Shown here: positions 53,701 to 63,779 of the stretch, piece by piece
Numbering within the stretch: the first letter of the stretch is position 1
How the letters are laid out: every line of letters starts with the position of its first letter
Source of the DNA: Sclerurus mexicanus
Taxonomy: Eukaryota > Chordata > Aves > Passeriformes > Furnariidae
Assembly: GCA_013396755.1 (NCBI GenBank)
Contig: VWZF01002521.1
Coordinates: forward strand, 935,514 to 999,513
Reading direction: 5' to 3'
DNA: 64,000 nt
The notes under the pieces: model-generated
Database searches by the model: none
What the model was told of the DNA's origin: nothing
The model's input: only the letters and a program-made list of their open reading frames with translations
Program-made: the position numbers and the translations under genes

Positions 53701-54867
53701 CAATGAAGTCTATGCTCTCACCTCTTTAGTCTTATTATTTGTTTGAGGCAAAAGAACAAAGACGAACATACATATGTGTTTTTTCTCCATGTAAATATAT
53801 TTTGCATAGTTTGATTTCTGAAAAATCAAGTTTGATTTCTTAAACATAAAGTGTGAATTTGTCATCTCCAGTTCACTAAGAGTTAATATGAACTAAGAAA
53901 TATTCATGAAAATTCTAAGAACACCAGTGAAATCTTACAAAATAGATTCTCTTTTCAAATGGTTAAGAAATGTGATAAAAGAACACTGTAACATTAATGA
54001 AGAATTACTGTCTGAGAGCAAAAATGAGGGACTAATCAGAAAACTCAATTGAAAAGTATTTCAGGGGGGTTTTTTTGAGACTTATATTGCATTTTTGTTT
54101 TCACTTGGGGAAAAAAACTCTGCTGTCACTCTGTGTTATAACTTGAGTTTCCCTTGTTTATAGTGCCAGGACCAAACTCCTCCAGTGACAATGGCATCAG
54201 CTTTGCCATGATAATGATGGCCTGGGTGGTGATTGCACTTGTCTTGTTCTTACTGAGACCGAATAACCTAAGAGGATCAAACACAGCCGGAAAGCCAACC
54301 AGCCAACATAATGTAAGTGTATCTTCAAGGGAGATTCTATAATAGTATTTAAAGTAATTTTTCTCTTCCATTTTTCCCTTGTATTTTCTTGAAACTCCAT
54401 TAGAAATGAAAATGAGTAAAACCAAAGGGAAAGTAGAATTGTGAAGGCCAAGTGTGAGGCCTCCCATGGGATGGAGCAGGCACGGGTGACTAAGTATGGA
54501 ACGTAATGTCCTCTGGACACTGTCCCTGGTTGGAACTGCCTCCTGCCTTCTTATGTGCAAAAAAGGACAATCACAGCTTTAAGAGAAACCAGTAAACAAA
54601 ATTACAGCATGGAACTGAGAAGGTGTTCTTCAGAAAAATCTGCATTGATGCAGGAAACAGTATAGTTCTTTGATGCTCATTTACTCTAAATATTTAAAGA
54701 GATACTGAAAGATCCTAAAAGGAAGCACAGTGTAACCATTCTGAGTTCTTTTATTGCTAAATCCTCTTTTGTGAAACACTGTTTCTAATCGTGTACCTGC
54801 TTTTTTCTTTCTTTTCCTCCTTTCTTCCCCCAAGGGGCAAGAACCACCAGCCCCACCAGTGGACTAG
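32700..54867 (+). CDS. SMIM14: Small integral membrane protein 14, four coding exons
   Basis: The coding sequence joins 32700-32774, 46596-46644, 54164-54312 and 54835-54867. That is 306 bases, or 101 residues plus a TAG stop. The product starts MAEGGFDPCEC and ends QEPPAPPVD, matching vertebrate SMIM14 (C4orf34), which is 99 residues in human as I recall. It is a single-pass membrane protein associated with the endoplasmic reticulum, and its molecular role is poorly defined. The N-terminal part holds Cys9, Cys11, Cys13, His15, His17, Cys33 and Cys38. One hydrophobic helix spans about residues 53-72, followed by a basic LRPNNLRG stretch and a Pro-rich C-terminus. All three introns have GT-AG ends and the exon phases (0, 1, 0) fit. 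No frameshift or premature stop is present. A Ser-rich PGPNSSSD segment before the helix looks two residues longer than human. Neighbours expected from human gene order, UBE2K and UGDH, are not visible in the window. Confidence 0.97.
32775..33763 (+). other. SMIM14 intron 2, first part
   Basis: Noncoding DNA after the donor GTAAGG, with nothing recognised. Intron 2 as a whole spans 32775-46595, about 13.8 kb. Confidence 0.85.
33764..33850 (-). repeat. CR1 3'-end fragment, antisense
   Basis: 'gaatcatagaatcagaata' followed by 'gatggaagggaccca' and 'gggatcactgagtcca' is the reverse complement of a CR1 3' terminus with its ATTCTATGATT-type repeats. Confidence 0.85.
33935..34430 (-). repeat. Second CR1 LINE fragment, antisense
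   Basis: It starts with a new CR1-like terminus ('ggatggaaggaacttc', 'ccaacctcctgttcaaag'). It continues through 'cagcctcttggggcaacctg', the 'cctcagcctctccttacaga' segment and 'tgctccagcccctggagacc'. Because it restarts at a 3' terminus, it is a separate insertion from the fragment at 33764-33850. The 188-codon frame at 34254-34820 begins inside it and is not a gene. Confidence 0.88.
34431..38248. other. SMIM14 intron 2, middle part
   Basis: Noncoding AT-rich DNA. No exon, RNA gene or clear repeat was recognised. Confidence 0.7.
38254..39032 (-). mobile_element. Solo LTR of an endogenous retrovirus, antisense to SMIM14
   Basis: The 779-bp element has inverted termini (TGTGCTGG at the left, TAGGACA at the right; TGTCCTAG to CCAGCACA on its own strand). 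It is flanked by a perfect 5-base target-site duplication, CCAGG at 38249-38253 and 39033-39037. A TATATAA-type box lies on the minus strand at about 38605-38616. No internal retroviral sequence remains, so it is a solo LTR formed by recombination. A 5-base duplication fits ERVL-like and some other avian families. The 82-codon minus frame inside it is probably a chance frame. Confidence 0.88.
39038..46595. other. SMIM14 intron 2, last part
   Basis: Noncoding DNA ending in the CTGTTTCAG acceptor. It contains a 16-base T run (42251-42266) and other short T-rich tracts. No exon or RNA gene was recognised. Confidence 0.75.
42251..42266 (+). repeat. T16 homopolymer
   Basis: Uninterrupted run of 16 T in intron 2. 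Confidence 0.95.
46596..46644 (+). CDS. SMIM14: SMIM14 coding exon 3, residues 26-41 plus one base
   Basis: A small 49-base exon between the acceptor CTGTTTCAG (ending 46595) and the donor GTGAGT (46645). It encodes LRQSQSYCTDTECLQE and the first base of Leu42. It is too short to show up as an open frame and is identified by homology plus splice sites. Confidence 0.96.
47970..47984 (+). repeat. T15 homopolymer
   Basis: Uninterrupted run of 15 T in intron 3. Confidence 0.95.
50757..50773 (+). repeat. A17 homopolymer
   Basis: Uninterrupted run of 17 A in intron 3. No recognisable SINE or LINE body precedes it, so it is not clearly a retroposon tail. Confidence 0.95.
51946..52085 (+). mobile_element. 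tRNA-Ile-derived SINE (TguSINE1-like)
   Basis: Bases 51946-52020 align with tRNA-Ile. The A box TAGCTTAGCTGG (51954-51965) and B box GATCAATCC (52000-52008) are both intact. The anticodon loop TTAATAA gives anticodon AAT, and the body ends in GGCCA. The tail continues 'aagagttggatttc', then 'gggtctcttccaactcagaa' and 'tattctgtga', the 3' end of CR1. This tRNA-Ile head plus CR1 tail is the known architecture of passerine TguSINE1, mobilised by CR1 machinery. Stem mismatches show it is not a functional tRNA gene. Confidence 0.88.
52086..54163. other. SMIM14 intron 3, last part
   Basis: Noncoding DNA ending in the GTTTATAG acceptor. Nothing else was recognised. Confidence 0.8.
54164..54312 (+). 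CDS. SMIM14: SMIM14 coding exon 4, residues 42-91, membrane helix
   Basis: The acceptor GTTTATAG ends at 54163 and the donor GTAAGT starts at 54313. The 149 bases complete Leu42 and encode PGPNSSSDNG, then the membrane segment (FAMIMMAWVVIALVLFLL) and RPNNLRG, ending in HN. Asn46-Ser-Ser is a formal N-glycosylation sequon but lies only about 6 residues before the helix, so modification is doubtful. Confidence 0.97.
54313..54834 (+). other. SMIM14: SMIM14 intron 4
   Basis: A short 522-base intron with donor GTAAGT and a long pyrimidine tract before the AAG acceptor. It contains no other features. Confidence 0.92.
54835..54867 (+). CDS. SMIM14: SMIM14 terminal coding exon, residues 92-101
   Basis: The acceptor is a long pyrimidine tract ending CCCCCAAG at 54834. 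The exon reads GQEPPAPPVD and then TAG at 54865-54867. The start fits phase 0 and the conserved C-terminus of the family. Confidence 0.96.
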   Translation, partial: GQEPPAPPVD

Positions 54868-55463
54868 AGCCTTCAGTATTGGAAAAGTTCAGCAGCTAAA
54901 ACCTTGCACGACCAAATGAACGAAGTGACCAGATTACTCCTAAACCCCATTCAATACTGTTTTCTTTTCTCATTTTATATAGAGCAGAATTATCATTCAG
55001 CAGTAATCTTCATGAACTGCTTTTAGCAACTTCAATTTTAAGTTCATTTTTGCTTTTTATGTTATTACAATTCCTAATAGATTGTAATTTGAATAATGAT
55101 AAGGCATTGCAGGGGTTTTTTGGTTGTTACTGTGGACATTCCACTCAGTCTCTTTCTGTTAAAGTGATCTTAATTTCTTTGATGTGATTCCTGATATGCA
55201 TTGAAAGAAAAAAAGAAAATCCCAGTGCATCTATAATAATGGAGAGTTACTGACCTTTCTTTAGATTAATTCATATTTCTTCTCCAGTATGCTTTTGAGA
55301 GTTATATTATGGTTGGAAGCATTAACTTAGTTATGTGGTGAAAAATAGAAATTATTTAATATTTGCCCTGGGTTCAGAGCAACTTTTAGTCTGGTCTTTG
55401 GACCACTAACATAGTTTTCAGGGTTGTTGGCAAAAGCACAGATTGTCCACTAGAATTATACTC

Positions 55464-55475
55464 TGTGTGTGTGTG
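55464..55475 (+). repeat. Short (TG)6 microsatellite
   Basis: TGTGTGTGTGTG followed by CGCACA, within the probable 3' UTR. Confidence 0.85.
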
Positions 55476-55957
55476 CGCACATAAGTGAATGTGACAATTG
55501 CCACTGTCAAAGCTTTGACCTATATATTGGAAACTTTACACAGAAGATTATACCACCAAAAAAAAGTTAATTTAGTCTTGTTCATATATATCTATCTTAT
55601 TCAGTATGTTGTCAAAAATATATTCTAAAACAAGAGGTGTTTACTTACAGACTTTATGAAAAGAGAAATTTAGTAAGAAGAACTTGGTAGAATTTTCTGT
55701 CCTAGTATAGTCTTTTAATAATGGATACCTTAACAAGTTTTTAGCCATGATGTAATGTATATTGGACAGGATGAAATCATACCAAGGAGTTACCAAGGTT
55801 ACCAACTTTTGGTACACAACATGTACTGAATTATTCAGGTTTTCTCACCTGTATGTTGTCAGCAATTCTTAACATTTCATCCTTATCTACTAGTTGCAAT
55901 TGCAGAATAACAAACTTGCAGGTGACTACATGTGGCATGTCTTTTCCCTCTAATGTT

Positions 55958-56022
55958 TGTGTGTATGTGTAGTATGTTTATGTTTGTGTGTATGTGTGGC
56001 TGTGCACACACCTGTGCACATC
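55958..56022 (+). repeat. Interrupted TG/TGTA-rich repeat
   Basis: Imperfect TGTGTATG-type units followed by CACACACCTG. If the 3' UTR call is right, the TG-rich part could pair with the CACA part in the transcript. Confidence 0.6.
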
Positions 56023-56511
56023 TCCCATTGTAGCAAATGGGAGTGAGTTTTTTATGTACATTAATTTAAAAACATTTTAAAGATGTACAGAAAAGCAACA
56101 CTGTATATTTTTCTTGTTCAATTTGAAAAATTGATGAGAATAATGTAAAGAACATTTTTATGTTACCAACATGAAGCTTCTTTCCTTAGAGGTCAGTAGA
56201 ACAGACATATGGGAATTCAAAGCCTTATTCTACAAACCTTTATTCCATGAGGACTTTAGTTTTGGAGCTGAAAGGACTAAATGTTATAGCGCAAAAAGGT
56301 TTGTATTAATGGGCTCTAACAAAAATCTCGCATCAGATTGCAAGGTTGACAGATACAGGGCTTTCCTCCTCAGGGTAAATGGTCAGCCAGCTAAGCCTCC
56401 TGGTAAAGGTAAACTGTAGACCTGAAGAAAGGCTTCTGTAATTCGATGTAATTGACCTTTGAATTTCTATGGAATAGTGTGCTCCTAAGCATAGGAGCAT
56501 GTGTAAAAAAT

Positions 56512-56517
56512 AATAAA
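56512..56517 (+). terminator. SMIM14: AATAAA polyadenylation signal, proximal candidate
   Basis: AATAAA sits in an A-rich tract about 1.65 kb after the SMIM14 stop. It could define a shorter 3' UTR, but A-rich surroundings also produce such hexamers by chance. Confidence 0.35.
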
Positions 56518-57279
56518 AAAAAGACTGGGCCAGAGCTTTCTTTGACTTCAGTGCAGTGCCATGTAAAGTAATGAAATGGCAGCAGAGAAGCTGAGAGAAT
56601 TTGTCCTATTATGACTAATGGTGTACAGGCCATGAACACTGTGTAAAGATGTCACTGGGACAAGCACTCTGACTGTGCTTGCTTTTTGCCTTCCATGTAC
56701 ATTTATGTTTGGGATACTCTTTTGAACAGAACAAGTAATACAGCATCATTTTGTTGAACCAGCAAGGACATGTATATAATCTCCAACACTGACCTTTTCT
56801 CCAAGGATTTTTGGCCCGAATTCTTCACTGTTGGAAGCATCAAACAAGCTTCCAATTGTTTAAAAAGCCAACTGAAACAGGCTTCTATTCAGACACCACT
56901 CCTCATGCTGTTGGAAGTTGGTGGGATTTACAGGAGGTGCTCCTCACTTGTGAGGATCAGTCCTGCTTTACTTAAATGTCTGCATGTATTTATAAAACTC
57001 AACATGTGCACCCAGCTCTAAGAATCTTGGCAAATGAACTTTTTGTTCAGAGGAATGTTGTGTTTTACCCTTAAATGAACTATCTTTGCTTGAAATTCCT
57101 CTAAGTAGTTGTCCCAGTGATTTTATACCTGTATGCTTTCCTCATACAAATTGCTATTTTAAATTTTCTATGTAAAAGGAAAAAAAATTGGAAATATTTT
57201 ATTGTAAGATGTTTTACTAAAGAGACAGGCCACTATCCCACATCAAAATGTATGCCTTTTAAATTCAGATACTCTTCAA

Positions 57280-57285
57280 AATAAA
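57280..57285 (+). terminator. SMIM14: AATAAA polyadenylation signal, middle candidate
   Basis: AATAAA about 2.4 kb after the stop, with a nearby ATTAAA at about 57307. It is a plausible alternative end. Confidence 0.4.
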
Positions 57286-57956
57286 ACCTTCTAATCACCA
57301 CTCTTAATTAAAAGCAAGTAAGGACTGTATTTTGCCACTCTTATTTGTGTTAAATAGTGCCTTACTCATCAAGTAGTTGCACTGAAGTTTGTGGGACTAC
57401 TCTGAGATAAAGTACTAGTATCAAATTTAGTAAGGGTGGCAGAAATCTGACCTTTAGTGATCTAATTTGCGATGAAATAATTGTATCATGGTTATAGATG
57501 TTTATGGTAAATTTTGAGAAGTGTGGAAGAGATTAGTGGTATGCAAAGCTCCGAGATATGAACAGTTCTGTAATGATGGTTTTGGGTTTGGTTAGTAAAA
57601 GATGCAAGTTGTAGCAACTTGGGAAATATGGAGGGAAGTTTACAATTATACCTTAGCTTAGAACTTTGTTAAAACAATAGTATTTTTAGAGTCTGCTTAA
57701 CACAACTATTATACTCTGAAATGAGAAATCATATATATTCATGTATTGTCTGCAGATCACTTAGCCTTGTAATATTCATGATTGAAAAAGGAAGAGTGAT
57801 GATGTCACGTACTTAATGTAAATCGGTGGTTTAACATACCTGAATTATGCCAAACAAAAAATCATCTGTGCCATTTGCGGTTTCCTAGTCATCTTTTACT
57901 GAGTACTTGGATTGGGATAAAGGGCTTGTACTATGCACTTTTTATTGACTTAACAA

Positions 57957-57962
57957 AATAAA
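57957..57962 (+). terminator. SMIM14: AATAAA polyadenylation signal, distal candidate
   Basis: AATAAA is followed 20-50 bases later by a GT-rich tract, the best combination of the three candidates in this region. Confidence 0.5.
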
Positions 57963-57985
57963 TAGCAATCATTAGTAAACTTTTG

Positions 57986-60900
57986 GCTTTGTCTTTTAGT
58001 TTTTGTATAACATGTAGAACTGCACCAACCTATCAATTTCTAAGGTAATTGGAAGTCATCTAAAACTCGGTGTCAGTAAAAGTGGTGTGTCACTTTTATA
58101 AGTTTTAAAATGTCAATTCTAACTCTTCTAATGGACACTTGTCTTCTGTATGTATCTCAAGCAAGTCAGAACAAATTACAGGCAGTTTCCAAGGTTTAAG
58201 ATACTTTGATGACCAGCATAGATGTCTCTGTCTTTTGCTCTTTGAAGTGGTTATGCAGCCTAGGAAGCAGAAATAATACAGTAAGAAAAGTGGTGACAGA
58301 GGCCAAATACACTAATTATGTTACTTCATTTTAGATCAAATCCTACTGCTTTGGGATTTGCAGTCTGTTTTCTAGTTGTTGGACCCAGAGCTGCTCTGAG
58401 GAAGGAAGATGCTGCACTGTATCTGAGGCAGCATGTAGGAGTAGTAGAGACCTGCTGCTTCCTCACTGTTCCCCAGGAGCACAGCACTTCTCTTCCTCTG
58501 GAAGCAGAGCACAAAATGCTGAGCATCACCTCAGCAGCAACTCAGATCCCTGTTAGGGATTCCTGTGGTAATGCAAGGAAGGAAAGGAGAGAGCCAGGGT
58601 GGCATTAGGGTTTAAAATAATATACAGTTATCCAGAGATAATGGCAATAAATACCACTAATTCAGAACCAGAAACAAAATAAGAATGTATTTTTGGTAAC
58701 AGTAGTAATAATAAAAATTTAGTAACAAATGTTTTAGGCATTTGAGTTGATCTAGAAACTATAAGATCTTAATCAGAGATCATTAATGTCTGCTCATCAA
58801 GATTTACCCTTTTACTCAAACATGAGGTTATAAATATCTCCTCAAGCTAAACTTCAAAGTACACTTGTTAAAATGTTTGCCAGGGATGCACATGTCTATT
58901 GAGAAAAGTGATGCAGAAAGGAAATTACCACAAAGGCAGATTCAGTTTGAATGGATCTGTGCAAAGCCTAGCTCTTCAAGATCACCGGGTAGTTGGAGAA
59001 GATTACTCTGCCCCAAAGCCTGACAAAAAAGGTATCCTATCTAGAATGTTTGGGAGAGATACACCAAATCATTGCAGCACGATATTCCATTAATATTAAG
59101 TGGGCCCCTTGCAAAAATGGACAACTTACATTCTTTTCTCCTTCTACCCTTACTTGTTCAGTAGCAGCCAACAGCCTACAGTGCCATTCGCTGCAAAGGC
59201 ATGGATCTTGCGGTGGGGGAAGAGTTGGAATGTCCCATGCTGAACCACATCCTCACTGGTAAAACAACACAGCTCTTACCAACTTCCAGGGAGTTACACT
59301 CAGAGTATCAGCTGAAGGTTTGTCTCTTCATACAAGAAGAGTAACTGAATGTGTTACTTGATCTTGTATCAAAATTATTGCCAATTCCCATAGCAAACAC
59401 TTTGTAGTAAAGTATAATAGCTAGAGGAATGTGGCTTCTGTGTTACCTTTTTAACATGGTTAGTGTTGATCAGAGGGACTGTCTGAAACAAATGTATTTC
59501 AATATTTGACCATGCATATTAGTTCACCATACATATGCAGCTTTTTAAGCTTTCACTCTCTTGCTTGTATGGAAAGTGATATTGTAAAATATTTTATAAA
59601 CTGTTACTTGAAAATACAGCAGTAATTTGTAATCAAAGATTACAAGTAGCAAGGTTTAAAAAAGAAAATCTTCTGCATTTATGCATTTTGTTATTACATC
59701 CTCCAAGCAATAAATGATGAAACAGAGGAATAATTTCTGTGACTGTGTAGTGTTCAGACTTATACCTAGCTTAAAATTCATGAAGATTATTAATTTCTTC
59801 TCATGCAAAAAATACCCTTAAAATATAAAAGAAGATACTAGAGATGAGAAAAAGTGTTTCCTAAGCGGACCAACAAAAAACTCCCCCCATTGTACAATGT
59901 TCTGAACATCACAGCCATTGGTTCGGTATAAAAAGCACATCTTAGAAAAGATGTAAGAATTAAATTTAGGGCATAACTTGTAGATGAATTAATAAATGAT
60001 AAACTGAATATGATTAGCAAGAAAAGAATCCAAAGAAAACCCCTCAGGACAGGACACTTACACCAAACACAGCTCAGCTGAGTAAAACCCCTTAGAGAAG
60101 GGGCTACAAGATGACTTCTCTCCAGTCGGGCTGCAATGAAAAGCAGTGCTTTATCTGGCTGCTCTTTCTTCCATTGCATTAACTGTAGCATTTCAGTTTT
60201 CTTCATAGTTTTATTGAAATGGCTGTTATACCCGAAATGGCTTTTCTGTTGGGAGCAGAAGGATGCCCCATGTTGAGAAAAGCAATGCTGTGGCCTGCAG
60301 CACTGCTCCTGAAGGAAGAGCTTTGATGTCTGCTCTCAAGTGTGTGGTTTCCAGAAGAATGTCAGAGGAGAAAAGAAAAAAAAAGAGACATTTACAAAAC
60401 AATAGACAAGGCCATCAAAGGTAATCATGCCTGGAAGGAAGTGTGAATAATTTCTGTGTATACTGGGATATTTAAATAATCTAATTAGAGGAAGGTCATA
60501 CACTGGAAAACAAAACATTGTCACGCAGTACCTCAAAGAAGAGGCTTTGAGAGGACATTCTCATCGAAGTGTTCAGGATAGCCTTCCTCTGACTTTTAAA
60601 CACTGCTTTAATCCTGCAGGGCTTTTATCTTATATATTAATATTGTCTGTGAGTCCAGCTGAAATAATTGTCCATATGTTCTGGGCCCTATGCAAACAAG
60701 CATGTTGAACCTGACCAGAAATGTACTGTGTTTTGCAACAGATTTTACCAATAATTGCAGTTTGAGGCACTGGGTGTCACTAACAAAAAAATACTGTATT
60801 AGATTAATCATAATGGGCAAACTGTCAGACTGTTCAGCAATGTCGAAGTTCCGATGAGCCAGAGAGGTGGAGGTGAGGAGAGGGTGTAAGTAGGGACATG

Positions 60901-62207
60901 CCACATGGAAAACGTCTGTCACAACAATATGTAATGTGGGCTCTGTGCACACGTAGGAGCTTGGGTTCTCAGCTGCCTGTGTTCAGAAATGGCCTATGGC
61001 TTGCTTTGTGCAGCTGCTGAAGCCTTTTCAACACGCATGCCCGGTCCCACGTGTCCTGTATAATCTCTTTAGCTGCATCTCCTTCCTTCCTTCCTTTTAG
61101 TGTTGTAAAACACAAAGCATGGATTCAAATACTGATCCAACTGGTCTTCTGGGCACTTTTGTGCCTCAGCCTGGGACTGTTCCCGAGTACCTCAGATTTC
61201 CTGGTTACAGGTGGGGTGCCTCCCAGCTATGCTGTATGAAAAGTTAAAGAAAGGCTTGAGAGACAATGGTGGTTGTTGAATCTGTGTCAGATGTCGCTGT
61301 CACAAACTGATTACACAAACACAACTGCCTTTAGTTAATGATCAGCTAAGTGTGGTTGGTGATTAGTCTGACATTAAACACTCCCCAAATATTATATAAA
61401 ACTTCTTTCATGTCCAGGGCTCCTTGCTGGTTTTTCCTCTCATCTCCAACATCAGGGTGCCAAGAGATTACACAATCATGAACTCTCTTGCTCTTTATTG
61501 TCTTCCCTCTCCTTCCCCAAATCTGTCATAAATCATGATTTCTCTTTTGCATAATGGAACAGCTTGTACATGAGAGGTGAAGAGTGGCCCCTCCACCCAC
61601 CTTTGGCATTCAGATCTCCCTTTGCTTGGTGGTTTCTGGAGAAGCGGAGATCTTGCCTCAAACTGACTCCCCAATAAGCTGGAAGAGGGATTCATCTGAT
61701 CTAGTCAACTGCTGATGCTAAAGAAAAGCATACATCTGAAATCTCATTCGTCGTGTTATTTAAGTTACTGATCCTGCAATGCAAAAGTGTCCACAGCCTA
61801 CACTGAGCCTTAAAAAAAAACAACAAAAAAGGAGCAGAACTCACACTTTCATTTAAAAAAATGGCCAGCAGTGGACCAGCCTCATCTGCTTTGCAGGAGC
61901 CCAGGGCTGTGTCTCTCAAGCAACAGGTTTCAGGAGGTTTAGTGGTTTGCCTTGAAGCCTTATATAAGCTTTATTGCCTTTGTGCAATGTTGTAAAAAAT
62001 TCTGCATACTGGTAAATGATGGGTCTGCCTGAATGGAAAAACAAAGAAGACCTCATCCAGTAACTCAGAATTTTTGCTGTAAGAATAGGGGAAATTCAAA
62101 CTCCCTGCCCTTTTCATTGCAGTGCCTTTGAGCCCTCCATTTTCCCTCTCCTTTCACCTCAGGAGCGTAGGCTGTAGGGAAACAAAAGCAGCCCTCACCA
62201 TGCTTGC
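57986..62207. other. Intergenic sequence downstream of SMIM14
   Basis: No exon with recognisable homology. It includes a (CCTT)n microsatellite at 61081-61097 and a further AATAAA near 59709. A longer 3' UTR than proposed is possible. Confidence 0.5.
61081..61097 (+). repeat. (CCTT)n microsatellite
   Basis: Four CCTT units followed by T in intergenic DNA. Confidence 0.9.
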
Positions 62208-62275
62208 ACAGAATCACAGAATCATTTAGGTTCGAAAAGACCTCAAGATCATCGGGTCCAACCTTTCAGGGTTAA
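62208..62275 (-). repeat. CR1 3'-end fragment, antisense
   Basis: 'cacagaatcacagaatcatt' followed by 'aaaagacctcaagatcatcg' and 'ggtccaacc' is the reverse complement of a CR1 3' terminus. It is short and 5'-truncated, as most CR1 copies are. Confidence 0.9.
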
Positions 62276-63779
62276 GTTGTGCTGGCCTGCTGGAATTCAA
62301 GACCCACATCCTAGGCCAGGGGTGTGACAGTCTATCAGCAAAGGTCCTTTGCTATGAGGAAAGGGACTGCGGTCCATGGCCTGCTCCAAGGGCTGTTCAG
62401 ATATCTGAAACGGCCCTCAACTCACAGGCTATAACCTAGACTTTCTCCTCCCAAGAAAGGGCCATGATTACCGGACCTGAAAAATATTCTCTTTGAAGCT
62501 CTTTGGCAAGCTAGCATAGTTGCAGGTGAAGAGTTAGATCCCCATGTTTCTTTATCATCTGTGTGACACAGCACTCTCCTGAGGTAAGTGTGCCTGAATG
62601 CCCCAGCCAAGGAGGTCTGAAGCTTTTACCCTCGTTCTTCACAAACACGACAGCTAGGAACAAATAATAAAGCAGTAGGCAAAAGGAAGTTCTCACACAT
62701 GTGGCCTTGCACACAATCATTGTCCCCCTGATGTTTCTGGAAAATCCACTCCTCCTGTGTCAGGTACTAAGCACATTACCAACACCCTCGGGGGACCACT
62801 CAAAGGACCTGAAGTCAGTTTGGCCTTGCTAAGATAGCAACAGGCAGGTACAGAGGGACCAGGTAATGATCTTACAGTACAAAGGTATGCATTCATGGTT
62901 ATTGTGAGACCTAAGGAGACAGACAAGGAATTTGAAGAGGATGGTATAGGTGAGACTGACTTGGTAATGAGAGCTCACCGAGCTTCTATTTGCTTTACTT
63001 AGGTTTCCCTGGAAAAAAAAAGTGGATGTGTTCAAAAGTGAGCCATCTGTGCCAATAAGCAATGAGAAAAGGCGTGACTTGTTTTTACTTCAGAATAAAC
63101 ACAGTGAACCCTGCACCTTCGCCAGGTTCTTTGGCTAACCACGCTGCCTCTGCCAGGCTCCTGCACTGAGGCTGCAAACCTCAGTAGGCTCTTTCAGTAG
63201 AAACACACATATTTTACAGGCATTTCTAGAGGAGCTGTGATTACAGCATGTACTCACTTAGACAGACAGAGATTCTTCTAGGGAAACATCAGATCCTCCA
63301 AAGTAAAACAGTAACAGTAAAATATGAAACAGAAACAATTATTTCAATGTTTTAAAATATACTTTAACATCTATGGACGAAAATGCTTTGTAAGCACAGG
63401 GCAATTCTTTGGTCCCTTTGATAAGAACGTACACGTGTTACCCACCTAGTCTGGCAACACAGAAATTGTAATCTGTTAAAATCATAAACCACTACAATAT
63501 TGCAGCTGTGGCAAAAACCACCCAGCTCCTCGGACATGCCATGTAAGTGAACTTAAATGCACTGGAGAAGAAAAGACGGCAGATTTCTCACAGTTTTCCT
63601 GCTCCCGGGGTCAGATGCAGTATCCTAATAACACACCGTGTTTACACAAAAGGCAAGACTCGTATCTGAGATCTTTGACATTACTAGGCAAGAGGTCCCC
63701 GGGCAGTGCCCCGATCACAGGGGCAGGAGGCTGCAGGCTCGCTTTATTCCCTTGCTCCGGGCAAAGTTTGCAGCCTGTC
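62276..63779. other. Intergenic sequence before the CpG-rich right edge
   Basis: Nothing recognised other than ordinary noncoding DNA with short chance frames. Confidence 0.5.

Larger units (their letters stand above)
54868..57985 (+). other. SMIM14: Probable SMIM14 3' UTR
   Basis: No downstream splice or coding signal is seen, and AATAAA polyadenylation signals occur at 56512-56517, 57280-57285 and 57957-57962. The last is followed by a GT-rich stretch (about 57983-58010), as expected downstream of a cleavage site. Alternative shorter ends are likely. The exact 3' end cannot be fixed without transcripts. Confidence 0.55.
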
